DNA of 55,126 bases from Acidobacteriota bacterium (lineage in GTDB: Bacteria > Acidobacteriota > Vicinamibacteria > Fen-336). Position numbers and translations under genes: made by a program. The stretch covers positions 1 to 55,126 of the forward strand of contig JAJDNS010000026.1 in NCBI GenBank assembly GCA_022340585.1, in the 5' to 3' direction. The notes under the pieces were generated by a model, which did no database searches, was not told where the DNA came from, and saw only the letters and a program-made list of their open reading frames with translations. Of the stretch, positions 8,886 to 17,297 are shown piece after piece. Every line of letters starts with the position of its first letter. The stretch's first letter is position 1.

Positions 8886-8896
8886 GGGGCGGGACC

Positions 8897-10186
8897 ATGC
8901 CGAGGACCGACACCGGCCCGCGGCCGGCGCCCCCGGCCAGGGACTCGCCGCCCCACGGCCACGACCGTGTCCTGGGCCGGGTGGTGCTCGGGGTCACCGG
9001 GTGCATCGCCGCCTACAAGGCCTGCGAGGTCCTCCGGGAGCTGCAGCGTCGTGAGGTCGACGTGCACGTGGTGATGACCGCGGCCGCCACGCGCTTCGTG
9101 GGGCCGTTGACGTTCGAGGCCCTCTCGGGTCACCCCGTCTTCCACGACCAGTTCGCCCTCGGGACGGACAGCGACATCCGCCACGTCAGCCTCGCCGACG
9201 ACGCCGAGGTCCTGCTGGTGGCCCCCGCCACCGCCAACACCGTGGGCAAGCTGGCGCGGGGCATCGCCGACGATGCCCTGAGCACTCTCTACACCGCCAC
9301 GAGGGCGCCGGTGGTGGTCGCCCCGGCGATGAACTCCAACATGCTCGAGCACCCGGCGGTGCAGGAGAACCTGGAGATCCTGCGCTCCCGGGGAGTGCGC
9401 GTCGTGGAGCCGGGGTCGGGCCACCTGGCCTGTGGGTGGCTGGGCCGGGGACGCCTGGCCGAGACCGACGCCATCGTGGACGCGACCCTGGCCGCGCTCG
9501 TGCGCCGCCGAGAGCTCACTGGCGAGACCGTGCTGGTGACGGCCGGCCCCACGGTGGAGGACATCGACCCCGTGCGGTTCGTGTCCAACCGCTCCTCGGG
9601 GAAGATGGGCTACCGGATCGCCGAGGCCGCCCGCGACCGTGGGGCCCGGGTGGTCCTGGTCTCCGGGCCCACGAGCCTGAGGCCGCCGGGCGGGGTCGAG
9701 CTCGTGTCCGTGCGCTCCGCCGAGGAGATGGCCCGGGCGGTCGAGGCGCACTTCGAGGCGGCCACGGTCGTGGTGGCGGCGGCCGCGGTGGCCGACTACC
9801 GGCCGGCGGCGCCCTCCACGGACAAGCTGAAGAAGGGGGAGGGCCCCCTCGCGCTCGAGTTGGTGCGGACGAAGGACATCCTCCGGGGGCTGGGCGAGCG
9901 GAAGGGCGAGCGGCTGCTCGTGGGGTTCGCGGCCGAGACCGGGGATCTCCTGGCCCGGGCCCGGGACAAGCTCACCGGGAAGAACCTCGATCTGATCGTG
10001 GCCAACGAGGTGAGTACGGGCTTCGGGGGCGACACCAACGCCGCGGTCCTCCTCCCGCGAGAGGGTGACCCGGTCGACGTGCCCCTCGCGAGCAAGCGGG
10101 AGGTGGCGGAGCGCGTCTGCGACGAGATCGTTCGGCTCCGCGCCCCGGCCCGGGAGCCCACCCCGACCGGCCCGGTGGCTTCGTGA
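8897..10186 (+). CDS. coaBC: Bifunctional phosphopantothenoylcysteine decarboxylase / phosphopantothenate-cysteine ligase
   Basis: Catalyses two consecutive steps of coenzyme A synthesis: ligation of cysteine to 4-phosphopantothenate (CoaB) and FMN-dependent decarboxylation (CoaC). The CoaC half (residues about 28-200) has [10 protein letters not shown], the FMN-site PAMNSNM and the catalytic-loop cysteine in [11 protein letters not shown]. The CoaB half begins near [20 protein letters not shown] with SSGKMG, then AAAVADYRP, and the KLKK region typical of the ligase. At 429 residues it matches the family, apart from a proline-rich 25-residue N-terminal extension. It starts 11 bases after rpoZ, and its stop overlaps the next gene (GTGA). 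Confidence 0.95.
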   Translation: MPRTDTGPRPAPPARDSPPHGHDRVLGRVVLGVTGCIAAYKACEVLRELQRREVDVHVVMTAAATRFVGPLTFEALSGHPVFHDQFALGTDSDIRHVSLADDAEVLLVAPATANTVGKLARGIADDALSTLYTATRAPVVVAPAMNSNMLEHPAVQENLEILRSRGVRVVEPGSGHLACGWLGRGRLAETDAIVDATLAALVRRRELTGETVLVTAGPTVEDIDPVRFVSNRSSGKMGYRIAEAARDRGARVVLVSGPTSLRPPGGVELVSVRSAEEMARAVEAHFEAATVVVAAAAVADYRPAAPSTDKLKKGEGPLALELVRTKDILRGLGERKGERLLVGFAAETGDLLARARDKLTGKNLDLIVANEVSTGFGGDTNAAVLLPREGDPVDVPLASKREVAERVCDEIVRLRAPAREPTPTGPVAS

Positions 10187-10920
10187 GCGGTGACGACGTT
10201 CGCGAGGATCTGGCGGAGCAGGCGCGTTTCCTGGCCCGCCTGACCGACATCGGGGTGCCCTGGCCTCCCGGGGACGGCGACGAAGGCGCCTCGCCGTCGC
10301 ACGCCAGTGGGGGAGCGGGGGAGGCGTCGAGTGGTCCGGCGGCGCCCGGCGACGCCGAGGCGAGGCTCCGCGCGATCCGGGAGGAGCTGGGCGACTGCCA
10401 GCGCTGCGGCCTGGCCGCCGGCCGCAAGATGATCGTCTTCGGACAGGGGAGTCCCCGGGCCGAGCTGATGTTCGTGGGGGAGGCGCCGGGCGCGGACGAG
10501 GACGAGCAGGGGCTCGCCTTCGTGGGGCGCGCGGGGAAGCTGCTGACCGACATCATCGAGAAGGGCCTCCGCATGAGGCGGGAGGACGTCTGGATCGGGA
10601 ACGTCATCAAGTGTCGGCCGCCCAGGAACCGCAATCCCGAGCCCGACGAGATCCGGGCCTGCCAGCCGTTCCTCGAGGCCCAGATCCGCGCCATCCGCCC
10701 GAAGGTGATCGTGGCCCTGGGCAAGTTCAGCGCCCACTGGCTCCTGAAGACGGCGGTGCCCATCACGCGGCTTCGAGGACAGCTCGGCGAGTGGGAGGGC
10801 ATCCCGGCGATGCCCACCTATCACCCGGCCTACCTCCTCCGGAATCCCCGAGCCAAGAAGGACCTCTGGGAGGACATGAAGGTCGTCCTCGAGCTCCTCG
10901 GCCGGCCCGTCCCCGACTGA
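10183..10920 (+). CDS. Type 4 uracil-DNA glycosylase (Fe-S)
   Basis: Removes uracil from DNA, starting base-excision repair. The four cluster cysteines of family 4 enzymes are visible: Cys72 and Cys75 in DCQRCGL, Cys144 in [11 protein letters not shown] and Cys160 in RACQPFL. Catalytic-pocket motif [20 protein letters not shown] and the C-terminal [11 protein letters not shown] agree. The 245 residues include a low-complexity Gly/Ala/Ser-rich N-terminal stretch (about residues 25-60) not needed for catalysis. The GTG start overlaps the coaBC stop, making it the last gene of the run that begins with the ABC exporter. The older description 'phage SPO1 DNA polymerase-related' refers to this same family. 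Confidence 0.92.
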   Translation: MSGDDVREDLAEQARFLARLTDIGVPWPPGDGDEGASPSHASGGAGEASSGPAAPGDAEARLRAIREELGDCQRCGLAAGRKMIVFGQGSPRAELMFVGEAPGADEDEQGLAFVGRAGKLLTDIIEKGLRMRREDVWIGNVIKCRPPRNRNPEPDEIRACQPFLEAQIRAIRPKVIVALGKFSAHWLLKTAVPITRLRGQLGEWEGIPAMPTYHPAYLLRNPRAKKDLWEDMKVVLELLGRPVPD

Positions 10921-11065
10921 CCACTTCGCCGTTCCCGCACAGCTCGGTCGTCCGCCGCGACCCCGATGCCCCCGTTCGACTCACCCGGCTCCCGGACCTT
11001 CCCTCAGCGGTCGGCCGCGGTCGGCCACCCGGCCGCCGCGGCCTCGACGGTCTGGGACCCCCGCC

Positions 11066-11081
11066 ACGGGGTCTGCCCCGT
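11066..11081 (+). repeat. Short palindrome ACGGGG-TCTG-CCCCGT
   Basis: Perfect 6-bp arms around a TCTG loop, followed by TTTGTT. It resembles the palindromes at 11121-11139 and 50806-50822, which share the GGGGTC core. It could act as a weak terminator for the upstream operon or be a relic of a dispersed repeat family. Confidence 0.5.
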
Positions 11082-11120
11082 TTGTTGCGCCGCCGCCCCC
11101 GTCGCGCCCGCGGTGCAATG

Positions 11121-11139
11121 AATGGGGTCTGACCCTATT
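11121..11139 (+). repeat. Short palindrome with GGGGTC-T-GACCC core
   Basis: Nine-base arms centred on T11130, with one G-T pair at 11124/11136. Downstream is CGTTGTTCCC, matching in reverse complement the GGGAAC that precedes the copy at 50806. This shared flank argues for a dispersed repeat rather than a chance hairpin. Confidence 0.55.
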
Positions 11140-11211
11140 CCGTTGTTCCCTTCCCCTTCGCCCCGCGCCAGGCTCCCCGCGACCAGGACCCGGTACGTCC
11201 ACACCTCACGC

Positions 11212-11217
11212 TACAGT
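11212..11217 (+). promoter_or_regulatory. Candidate -10 box (TACAGT) of priA
   Basis: TACAGT ends 8 bases before the priA ATG and no Shine-Dalgarno intervenes, so transcription could start almost at the start codon. No -35 match is seen at the usual distance. Confidence is low. Confidence 0.3.
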
Positions 11218-11225
11218 ACCCCTCG

Positions 11226-13598
11226 ATGCCCGCCGACCTCGTCTCCGTGGCGCTCGCCCTGCCCTTCCAGCAGCCCTTCACCTACCGCCTCCCCCCGGGC
11301 GTTGCCCTCCCCGCACGGGGCTGTCGTGTCCAGGTCCCCTTCGGGAAGCGGCTGGCGATTGGTGTCGTCACGGGTCCGGGCGAGGCCACCGACGAGGGCG
11401 TGAACCTCAAGAAGGTCGCGGCGGTCCTGGACGAAAGCCCGCTCGTGGGGCCGGCGCTCCTCGATCTTGCGGCCTGGATGTCCGAGCACTATCTGGCCCC
11501 GCCGGGCGAGTGCTACAAGCTCGTCCTCCCTCCGGCCGGAGTCCGGGCGAGCCGGGCGGTGGTGAAGCTGGTCCGCCCCGAGGAGGCACCCGACGGCGAC
11601 CCGGTGGTCGCGGCCCTGCGGGACAAGCCCCTGCGTCTCTCCACATTGCGGAGTCGCCTCGGCGCGGACCCCCAGTCCCGAGTGGCCCGCCTGCGGCGGG
11701 CGGGGGTCGTCGAGATCGAGCAGACGATCGACGCCCCCGGCTTCCGCCAGCGGCAGGTGGCGGTCCTCCTCGACGCCGACGCCCGGCCGCGCGGGTGGGC
11801 CCAGGCCGACGCCCTCGACCGGCTCCGGGCGGCGGGCGGGCGGGCCCGGGTGAGCGACCTGTCGCGGGATCGCCCGTCGGTGCGCGGAGCCCTGGGGCGG
11901 CTGGCCGGGAAGGGGATCGTCCGCCTCGAGGAGGAGCGCGACGTGCGCTCCCCGGAGGGTTTGCCGGTGCCCGGCGCCGAGCCGGTCGCGCTCACCGGGG
12001 CCCAGGAGGAAGCGCTGCAGCCCGTCCTCGCCGCGCTGAGCGCGGGCGGCGCCCGTCCCTTCCTCCTCCACGGGGTGACCGGCTCCGGAAAGACCGAGGT
12101 CTACTTCCGCACCATCGAGGCCGTCCTTCACGAGGGCCGCGGCGCGCTCGTGCTGGTTCCGGAAATCGCCCTCACCCCGCTCCTGGTCCGCGCCGCCAGC
12201 GCGCGGTTCGGAGAGACGGTCTCGGTTCTCCACAGCGAGCTGTCGGCGGGGGAGCGGCACGACCAGTGGTGGCGCATCCGGGAGGGCGGGGCCCGGGTCG
12301 TGGTGGGCGCGCGCTCGGCGGTGTTCGCCCCGGTGGAGAATCTCGGCCTCATCGTGGTGGACGAGGAGCACGACTCGGCCTACAAGCAGGACGAGAGCCC
12401 CCGCTACCACGGGCGGGACGTGGCGGTGGTGCGAGGGCAGATCGAGGCGTGTCCCGTGCTCCTGGGCTCGGCGACCCCCTCGGTGGAGTCCCACGCGAAC
12501 GCCCTCAAGGGCAAGTACGCACGTCTCCGCCTCCCCGAGAGGATCGGGGACCGGAACCTCCCGCGAGTGGAGGTGGTGGACCGTCGGGCGATGATCAAGG
12601 CTGGAGGCGACCCGATCCTGGGGCCCGACCTCCGTTCGGCCCTGGCCGCGCGCCTCGATCGCCGCGAGCAGGCCCTCGTGCTCCTGAACCGCCGCGGCTA
12701 CGCCACGAGCCTGCTGTGTCGTGAGTGCGGGCAGGAAGCGACCTGCCCGAACTGCTCCGTCTCCCTCACCCTCCACCGGGGCGGGAGCCGGGCGTTGTGT
12801 CACTACTGTGGTCACGACATCCGCTCTCCCGGCGTCTGCCCGGCCTGCCGGGGGGTCTATCTCCGCCTCACCGGCTACGGCACCGAGAAGGTGGTCGAGG
12901 CGGTCCAGGCCGCGGTGCCCACGGCCCGGGTGGAGCGTCTGGACCGCGACCGGGCGAGTCGACGCGGGGTCCTCGCCCAGGTCCTGGCCCGCTTCGAGGC
13001 CGGGGAGATCGACGTGCTGGTGGGCACCCAGATGATCGCCAAGGGCCACGACTTCCCCCGCGTGACCCTGGTCGGGGTGGTGGATGCCGACGTGGGACTG
13101 GGTCTCCCCGACTTCCGGTCGGCCGAGCGCACCTTCCAGCTCCTCACCCAGGTCGCCGGGCGCGCCGGCCGCGGCGACGTGCCGGGGGAGGTGATCCTCC
13201 AGAGCCACCTGCCCGATCACTACGCGCTGGTCTTCGCCTGCGCTCAGGACTACGACGGCTTCTTCGAGCGGGAGATGGAGTTTCGGCAGACGATGGGCTA
13301 TCCCCCCGTCGCCGCCCTCGTCAACGTGATCATCCGCAGCAAGGACGCCGGGGCCGGTGCGAACGCCGCCGATGCCCTGGCCCGAGACCTGCGCCAGTCG
13401 GCGACGGGTCGGTTCCGGGTCCTCGGACCCGCCCACGCCCCTCTCGCCCGGATCCGCAGCGAGCACCGCTTCCAGGTCCTCTTGAAAGGGCACCGCCCCT
13501 CGATGCGCACGGCGGTGCGGGACGCCCTGGTCGCGCGCCACGGCGCCCGCCGGTGGCCCGGGGTGGTGGTGGACGTGGACGCGTTGTCGGTGATGTAG
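11226..13598 (+). CDS. priA: Primosomal replication restart helicase PriA
   Basis: A DExH 3'-5' helicase that recognises stalled forks and reloads the replicative helicase. Its 790 residues contain the N-terminal 3'-end-binding domain (VALALPFQQPFTYRLP), a winged-helix segment, Walker A GVTGSGKT (residues 283-290), DEEH (379-382) and the eight zinc-binding cysteines between about residues 498 and 541 (CRECG, CPNC, CHYCG, CPAC). Helicase motifs ALVLLNRRGYA, LVGTQMIAKGHDFPRV and LLTQVAGRAGRG follow. All key residues are present. The ATG at 11226 has no ribosome binding site. The gene is convergent with the membrane protease, with only 3 bases between the stops. Confidence 0.96.
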   Translation: MPADLVSVALALPFQQPFTYRLPPGVALPARGCRVQVPFGKRLAIGVVTGPGEATDEGVNLKKVAAVLDESPLVGPALLDLAAWMSEHYLAPPGECYKLVLPPAGVRASRAVVKLVRPEEAPDGDPVVAALRDKPLRLSTLRSRLGADPQSRVARLRRAGVVEIEQTIDAPGFRQRQVAVLLDADARPRGWAQADALDRLRAAGGRARVSDLSRDRPSVRGALGRLAGKGIVRLEEERDVRSPEGLPVPGAEPVALTGAQEEALQPVLAALSAGGARPFLLHGVTGSGKTEVYFRTIEAVLHEGRGALVLVPEIALTPLLVRAASARFGETVSVLHSELSAGERHDQWWRIREGGARVVVGARSAVFAPVENLGLIVVDEEHDSAYKQDESPRYHGRDVAVVRGQIEACPVLLGSATPSVESHANALKGKYARLRLPERIGDRNLPRVEVVDRRAMIKAGGDPILGPDLRSALAARLDRREQALVLLNRRGYATSLLCRECGQEATCPNCSVSLTLHRGGSRALCHYCGHDIRSPGVCPACRGVYLRLTGYGTEKVVEAVQAAVPTARVERLDRDRASRRGVLAQVLARFEAGEIDVLVGTQMIAKGHDFPRVTLVGVVDADVGLGLPDFRSAERTFQLLTQVAGRAGRGDVPGEVILQSHLPDHYALVFACAQDYDGFFEREMEFRQTMGYPPVAALVNVIIRSKDAGAGANAADALARDLRQSATGRFRVLGPAHAPLARIRSEHRFQVLLKGHRPSMRTAVRDALVARHGARRWPGVVVDVDALSVM

Positions 13599-13601
13599 GG
13601 G

Positions 13602-14612
13602 CTAGAGTCCGAGCATGTGGCCGAGACCCACGGCCTCGAAGAAGTCCGTCCAGGAGAAGATGACCGGGTCCGGGACGAAGCACACGGCAAAGATCACGAG
13701 GCTCACCACCCCGACGACCACCCGCCCGCGCGCCACGGGAACGTGGTCGTTGAGCGTCGGCGGGTGCCGGCGTCCCAGGACCTTGAGGATGATGGCCCAG
13801 AGGATCCAGTTGGGACCGAAGTAGACCAGGGCGACACAGACCCACCAGGCGATCCGCGAGATCCGGTGGGCGTGGCGCCGGAGCAGGGCGTAGGTGACGT
13901 GGCCGCCGTCGAGCTGGCCGACCGGAATCAGGTTGAGGGCGGTCACGAAGAGGCCGAACCACGCGGCGAGGCCCAGGGGGCCGAGGCTCAGGGTCACCCC
14001 GTCGGGCAGGGGGCCGTGGACGAGGCGTGCGGCCCATTGGAAGAGGAGGGGCTCTCCAAAGAAGACACCGCCGAGAGTGGGATCCAACGGGATGACGCTG
14101 GCCTCCTGCAGGCCGAGCCAGAGCACGGGCAGGCAGACGGCGAAGCCGGCCAGGGGGCCGGCCACCCCGATGTCGAAGAGGGCGCGCCGGTGGGGGATCG
14201 GGGCCCGGATGCGGATGAAGGCCCCGAGGGTTCCCACGAAGGACAGGACCGGCGCGGGGATGAAGAACGGCAGGGTCGCGTCGACGCGGTAGTAGCGGCA
14301 GGCGAGGTAGTGGCCCATCTCGTGGGCCATCAGGATCCCGAGGAGCCCGGCGGCGAGGCGGATGCCCGCCGCGATGTTCAGAAGCTCAAAGGCACCGCGC
14401 CCCGGGATGACGACCGTCTGTGTGTTCTGGAGCACCCCGGTCACGAAGACCGAGGCGACGGTCAGGACGAAGAGGACCAGGTTCCGGCCCCAACGTTGCC
14501 ACGCGTTCTGTGGGGGCGGAGGGGTGTAGACCCAGATCGGGGCTCGCGCTGCCGCGAACTCGTCCGTCCGGCCCGGATCGGCCGGGCCACCGGGAAGGCT
14601 GGGGGAGCCCAA
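13602..14612 (-). CDS. Membrane site-2 protease family (M50) metallopeptidase
   Basis: A 336-residue polytopic zinc protease of the M50 family, expected to cut within or near the membrane, typically to release regulators. HEMGH (about residues 97-101) is the zinc motif, and NLIPVGQLDGGHV supplies the third ligand (the LDG motif). At least six hydrophobic stretches are visible, including LVLFVLTVASVFVTGVL and the C-terminal VVVGVVSLVIFAVCFVP. There is no PDZ domain, so it resembles the small EcfE-independent, plant EGY-like group rather than RseP. The TTG start is the only one that opens the frame, and no Shine-Dalgarno is evident, so the N-terminus is uncertain. It follows the HU gene by 18 bases. 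The substrate is unknown. Confidence 0.85.
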   Translation of the reverse strand: MGSPSLPGGPADPGRTDEFAAARAPIWVYTPPPPQNAWQRWGRNLVLFVLTVASVFVTGVLQNTQTVVIPGRGAFELLNIAAGIRLAAGLLGILMAHEMGHYLACRYYRVDATLPFFIPAPVLSFVGTLGAFIRIRAPIPHRRALFDIGVAGPLAGFAVCLPVLWLGLQEASVIPLDPTLGGVFFGEPLLFQWAARLVHGPLPDGVTLSLGPLGLAAWFGLFVTALNLIPVGQLDGGHVTYALLRRHAHRISRIAWWVCVALVYFGPNWILWAIILKVLGRRHPPTLNDHVPVARGRVVVGVVSLVIFAVCFVPDPVIFSWTDFFEAVGLGHMLGL

Positions 14613-14630
14613 CGGGGGGCGTGCCGTGGG

Positions 14631-14903
14631 CTAGAGCGCCAAGTTCTGGAGGTCCTTCCCCGGCTTGAAGCGGATCGTCCGCCCGGGCGGGATCTTGACC
14701 TCCTTCCCCGTCCTGGGGTTCCGGCCGATGCCGCGCTTGCGCGGCTTCACCTGGAACACGCCGAAACCCCGCAACTCGATCCGGTCGCCCTTCATCAAAG
14801 AGTCCTTCATCGCCTCGAGGACGGCTTCGACCGCCACCTCGGCCTTGACTTTCGTGATGTCGGCGGCTCGCGCGACCTCGTTGATGATGTCCACCTTGAT
14901 CAT
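14631..14903 (-). CDS. hup: HU-family DNA-binding protein
   Basis: This 90-residue histone-like protein bends and compacts DNA as a dimer. It shows the HU pattern: a helical N-terminus MIKVDIINEVARAA, then GDRIELRGFGVFQVKPRKRG, the DNA-contacting arm RNPRTGKEVKIPPGRTIRFK with the intercalating proline at the tip, and a short C-terminal helix. The start has a strong AGGAGG, 9 bases upstream, and a near-consensus promoter lies just ahead. A second member of the same superfamily (ihfA) lies 1.5 kb away on the other strand. The plain HU-type N-terminus and RGFGVF favour HU over IHF. Confidence 0.93.
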   Translation of the reverse strand: MIKVDIINEVARAADITKVKAEVAVEAVLEAMKDSLMKGDRIELRGFGVFQVKPRKRGIGRNPRTGKEVKIPPGRTIRFKPGKDLQNLAL

Positions 14904-14932
14904 GGGGATGGACCTCCTCCTAAGTTGAAGCT

Positions 14933-14962
14933 AGTATAGGCTTTGCCCGTTTCGGGTGTCAA
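14933..14962 (-). promoter_or_regulatory. Near-consensus sigma70 promoter of the HU gene
   Basis: On the minus strand TTGACA (14957-14962) and TATACT (14933-14938) are separated by 18 bases. Transcription should start near 14926, giving a leader of about 23 bases with AGGAGG. The promoter overlaps the region just upstream of der on the opposite strand, so the two genes may interfere with one another. Confidence 0.8.
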
Positions 14963-14973
14963 CCGAAGCCCCC

Positions 14974-16290
14974 ATGATCCCTCTTCCGCGTCTCGCCCTC
15001 GTCGGCCGCCCGAATGTGGGGAAGTCGACCCTCTTCAACCGCATCTGCGGCCGTCGCAAGGCCATCACCGACGGCCGGCCCGGGTCCACCCGTGACCGCA
15101 ACTACGCGCAGGTGGCGTGGCAGGGAGCGTCCTTCGAGCTGATCGACACCGGCGGACTGCTCCTCGGGACCGCGGACCCTCTCCTCGGCCCGGCGGTCGA
15201 GCAGGTCCAGCGGGCCATTGCCGAGGCCGACGTCGTCCTCTTCGTGGTCGACGGGCGGGCCGGACTGCTCCCCGACGACGAGGAGATCGGCCGCGAGCTC
15301 CGCCGCGAGGGAAAGCGGGTGATCCTCGTGGTCAACAAGGTCGAGGGGCCCAACCTGAACCCCGGCGAGTTCGCCCGTCTGGGCTTCGAGCCGGCCTTCA
15401 CCATCTCGGCGGAGCACGGCCAGGGCGTGGGCGACCTCCTCGACGCCGCCCTGGAAGGGCTCCCGCGGACCGAGGTGGAGGACGAGGAGTCGGCACCGCT
15501 CCGGTTGGCCCTCGTGGGCCGCCCCAACGTCGGCAAGTCCTCCATCCTGAACCGCCTACTGGACACCGACCGAGCGGTCGTCTCGGCCATCCCGGGGACC
15601 ACGCGGGACAGCGTGGACAGCCCCTTCGAGCGGGACGGTCGCCGGTACCTCCTCGTGGACACCGCCGGCATCCGCCGGGTGCGCCTGCTCAAGGAGAACG
15701 TCGATCACGTCAGCGTGGTGCAGGCCCGCCGGGCGATCGAGCGGGCCGACGTCGGTCTCGTGGTGCTCGACGCGGAGACGGGGCTTCGGGACATGGATGC
15801 GACCATCGCCGGCAAGGTGGTCGACGCCGGGGCCGGGATCGTGGTCGTGGTGAACAAGTGGGACACGGCCGGGGCGCGCGGGCTCAGCCGGAGGGGCTTC
15901 GAGCAGGACGTCCGGGACCACCTGAAGTTCCTGGCCTGGGCGCCCATCGTCTTCGCCTCGGCCGCCACCGGCCGGGGCCTGGACGAGGTCCTCGCCACCG
16001 CCGGGAGGGTGGACGACGCTCGCCGCTTCCGGGTGACGACCGGGGAGCTGAACCGGCTCCTGGCCCGGGCCACCCAGGCCCACACGCCCCGGCCAGACCG
16101 GGGGAGCCGGTCCCTCAAGATCCTTTTTGGCAGCCAGATCGGCACCGCACCGCCCACCTTCGCCCTCTCCCTGAACCAGCCCGCCGACCTGCACTTCTCC
16201 TACAAGCGGTACCTGGAGAACAGGATCCGGGAGGCTTTCGGGTTCGAGGGAACCCCACTGAGGCTGAAAACACGCCACCGAAAGCACTGA
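14974..16290 (+). CDS. der: Ribosome biogenesis GTPase Der (EngA)
   Basis: An essential GTPase that acts in 50S subunit maturation. The 438 residues contain two tandem G domains. The first has GRPNVGKSTLFNR (residues about 10-22), DTGG and NKVEG. The second has GRPNVGKSSILNR (from about 181), DTAGIRR and NKWDT. A C-terminal KH-like domain ends in LENRIREAFGFEGTPLRL. I chose the ATG at 14974 because the family starts with a short leader before LALVGRPN; a GTG at 14956 would add six residues but has no better ribosome site. It is followed by a strong terminator and so is likely monocistronic. Confidence 0.95.
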   Translation: MIPLPRLALVGRPNVGKSTLFNRICGRRKAITDGRPGSTRDRNYAQVAWQGASFELIDTGGLLLGTADPLLGPAVEQVQRAIAEADVVLFVVDGRAGLLPDDEEIGRELRREGKRVILVVNKVEGPNLNPGEFARLGFEPAFTISAEHGQGVGDLLDAALEGLPRTEVEDEESAPLRLALVGRPNVGKSSILNRLLDTDRAVVSAIPGTTRDSVDSPFERDGRRYLLVDTAGIRRVRLLKENVDHVSVVQARRAIERADVGLVVLDAETGLRDMDATIAGKVVDAGAGIVVVVNKWDTAGARGLSRRGFEQDVRDHLKFLAWAPIVFASAATGRGLDEVLATAGRVDDARRFRVTTGELNRLLARATQAHTPRPDRGSRSLKILFGSQIGTAPPTFALSLNQPADLHFSYKRYLENRIREAFGFEGTPLRLKTRHRKH

Positions 16291-16302
16291 GGGGACAGGG
16301 AT

Positions 16303-16334
16303 AAGACCTCAAGTAATCCTTGAGGTCTTTGTGT
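16303..16334 (+). terminator. Rho-independent terminator after der
   Basis: A perfect 11-bp stem, AAGACCTCAAG (16303-16313) with CTTGAGGTCTT (16319-16329) and a 5-base loop, is followed by TGTGTCTT. The next promoter's -35 box starts at 16336, so this separates der from ihfA. Confidence 0.8.
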
Positions 16335-16335
16335 C

Positions 16336-16364
16336 TTGACACCGCTGAAGGCTTCTCATATACT
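16336..16364 (+). promoter_or_regulatory. Near-consensus sigma70 promoter of ihfA-merR
   Basis: TTGACA (16336-16341), a 17-base spacer and TATACT (16359-16364): the best promoter in the window. The expected start near 16371 gives a leader of about 65 bases that begins with a small hairpin (GCACTT, 7-base loop, AAGTGC, then TTTT; 16371-16393). Confidence 0.85.
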
Positions 16365-16436
16365 CCCTCCGCACTTTGTACCTAAGTGCTTTTGGCGATG
16401 GGATTTTTCGTGACTCACCGGAGCTAGCTCGAGTCC

Positions 16437-16715
16437 ATGACCAAAGCCGATATTGCCCGGATCGTGTATGAGCGGCACGGCGGCATATCCAACCGCGAGG
16501 CCGCGCGGCTGGTCGAGATCATCTTCGAGAGCATCAAGCGTCACCTGGGTGACGGCGACAAGGTCCAGATCACTGGTTTCGGGACGTTCCTGGTCCGCCA
16601 GAAGAGGGAGCGCCGTGGGCGTAATCCCCAGACTGGAGAGGAGATGCTCATCAAGCCGCGAAGCTCTGTGGTCTTCCGCCCCTCCAAGCTGTTCACCCCG
16701 GCGTTGAGCGACTAG
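16437..16715 (+). CDS. ihfA: Integration host factor alpha-like DNA-bending protein
   Basis: This 92-residue HU/IHF superfamily protein starts [19 protein letters not shown] and has the family core [20 protein letters not shown]. The arm [20 protein letters not shown] contains the Asn-Pro intercalation site, and the C-terminal [10 protein letters not shown] segment is typical. The order ihfA-MerR gene-tRNA-Pro is a familiar arrangement in Proteobacteria downstream of pheT, which supports IHF alpha rather than HU; pheST itself is absent here. If this organism has no separate IHF beta, the protein may act as a homodimer. The 10-base gap to the MerR gene indicates cotranscription. Confidence 0.85.
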   Translation: MTKADIARIVYERHGGISNREAARLVEIIFESIKRHLGDGDKVQITGFGTFLVRQKRERRGRNPQTGEEMLIKPRSSVVFRPSKLFTPALSD

Positions 16716-16725
16716 CCCGCTCGCG

Positions 16726-17124
16726 ATGGACAAGGGGATCCCCAACAAGCTGTTCTTCAAGATCGGTGAGGTGTGCGAGATCACCGACACCCAGCCGTAC
16801 GTCCTCCGGTACTGGGAGTCGGAGTTTCCCGCCCTCGCTCCGGCCAAGAACAGCTCCGGGCAGCGCATCTACCGGCGCAAGGACATCGAGACGGTCCTGC
16901 GCATCAAGCAGCTGCTCTACGACGAGGGCTTCACCATCGCCGGGGCGAAGAAGAGGCTCGAGTCGGAAGCGAGCGGAAAAGGGGCCACGGAAGACCCGGC
17001 TTCGACTCAGCCAGCCGCCGCGGCCCCGACCGACGAGCGCACGCGCACGGTGCTGCTGGAGGTCAAGGACCAGCTCCGCGAAATCTTGACCCTCATGGAC
17101 AAGGGTGCTAAAAAGGTCCACTGA
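16726..17124 (+). CDS. MerR family transcriptional regulator
   Basis: This 132-residue protein has an N-terminal MerR winged helix-turn-helix: [20 protein letters not shown], then [20 protein letters not shown] and [12 protein letters not shown] (residues about 10-80). A Ser/Ala/Pro-rich linker follows, then a C-terminal helix suited to dimerisation (about 105-128). No effector-binding domain or metal-binding cysteines are present. It is the standard partner of ihfA and probably cotranscribed with it. Its physiological targets are not known from sequence. Its stop codon is immediately followed by the 72-nt repeat at 17125. Confidence 0.88.
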   Translation: MDKGIPNKLFFKIGEVCEITDTQPYVLRYWESEFPALAPAKNSSGQRIYRRKDIETVLRIKQLLYDEGFTIAGAKKRLESEASGKGATEDPASTQPAAAAPTDERTRTVLLEVKDQLREILTLMDKGAKKVH

Positions 17125-17196
17125 CCTGTCAAGGGCACGATCGACATGACGGAATCGTGTCCTTGGCCAGGGCAGCCGGCCGCAGGCCGGTTCGGT
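17125..17196 (+). repeat. 72-nt two-hairpin intergenic repeat, copy A
   Basis: The copy begins directly after the merR stop. Stem 1 is 12 bp (17130-17141 with 17154-17165, one G-T pair, 12-base loop). Stem 2 is CCGGCC-GCA-GGCCGG (17176-17190), followed by TTCGGT. It aligns without gaps to copy B at 32115-32186 with 10 differences, mostly in the loop of stem 1. There is no T-run, so a simple terminator is not obvious. tRNA-Pro begins four bases later. Confidence 0.75.
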
Positions 17197-17199
17197 ACT

Positions 17200-17276
17200 C
17201 GGGATGTAGCGCAGCCTGGTAGCGCACCTGCTTGGGGTGCAGGTGGTCGCCGGTTCAAATCCGGCCATCCCGACCA
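17200..17276 (+). tRNA. tRNA-Pro (anticodon GGG), CCA encoded
   Basis: A 77-nt cloverleaf: acceptor CGGGATG with CATCCCG, D-arm GCGCAGCCTGGTAGCGC, anticodon stem CCTGC/GCAGG with loop TTGGGGT giving GGG, T-loop TTCAAAT, discriminator A and CCA at 17274-17276. All arms pair. It lies between merR and surE, the usual position next to ihfA-merR. Confidence 0.95.
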
Positions 17277-17297
17277 TCCTTGAACCTCGTCGCGTGT

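Larger units (their letters stand above)
10921..11225 (+). other. Intergenic stretch with short palindromic repeats
   Basis: These 305 bases between the uracil glycosylase and priA have no supportable gene. The first 140 are GC-rich without recognisable structure. The second half contains two G4TC-type palindromes (11066-11081 and 11121-11139, listed separately) and a TACAGT -10-like box just before priA. Confidence 0.7.

Noticed and set aside
16303..16334. Possible riboswitch at the der-ihfA junction
   Set aside because: The only strong structure is a simple terminator stem immediately before a promoter; no conserved aptamer pattern is seen.
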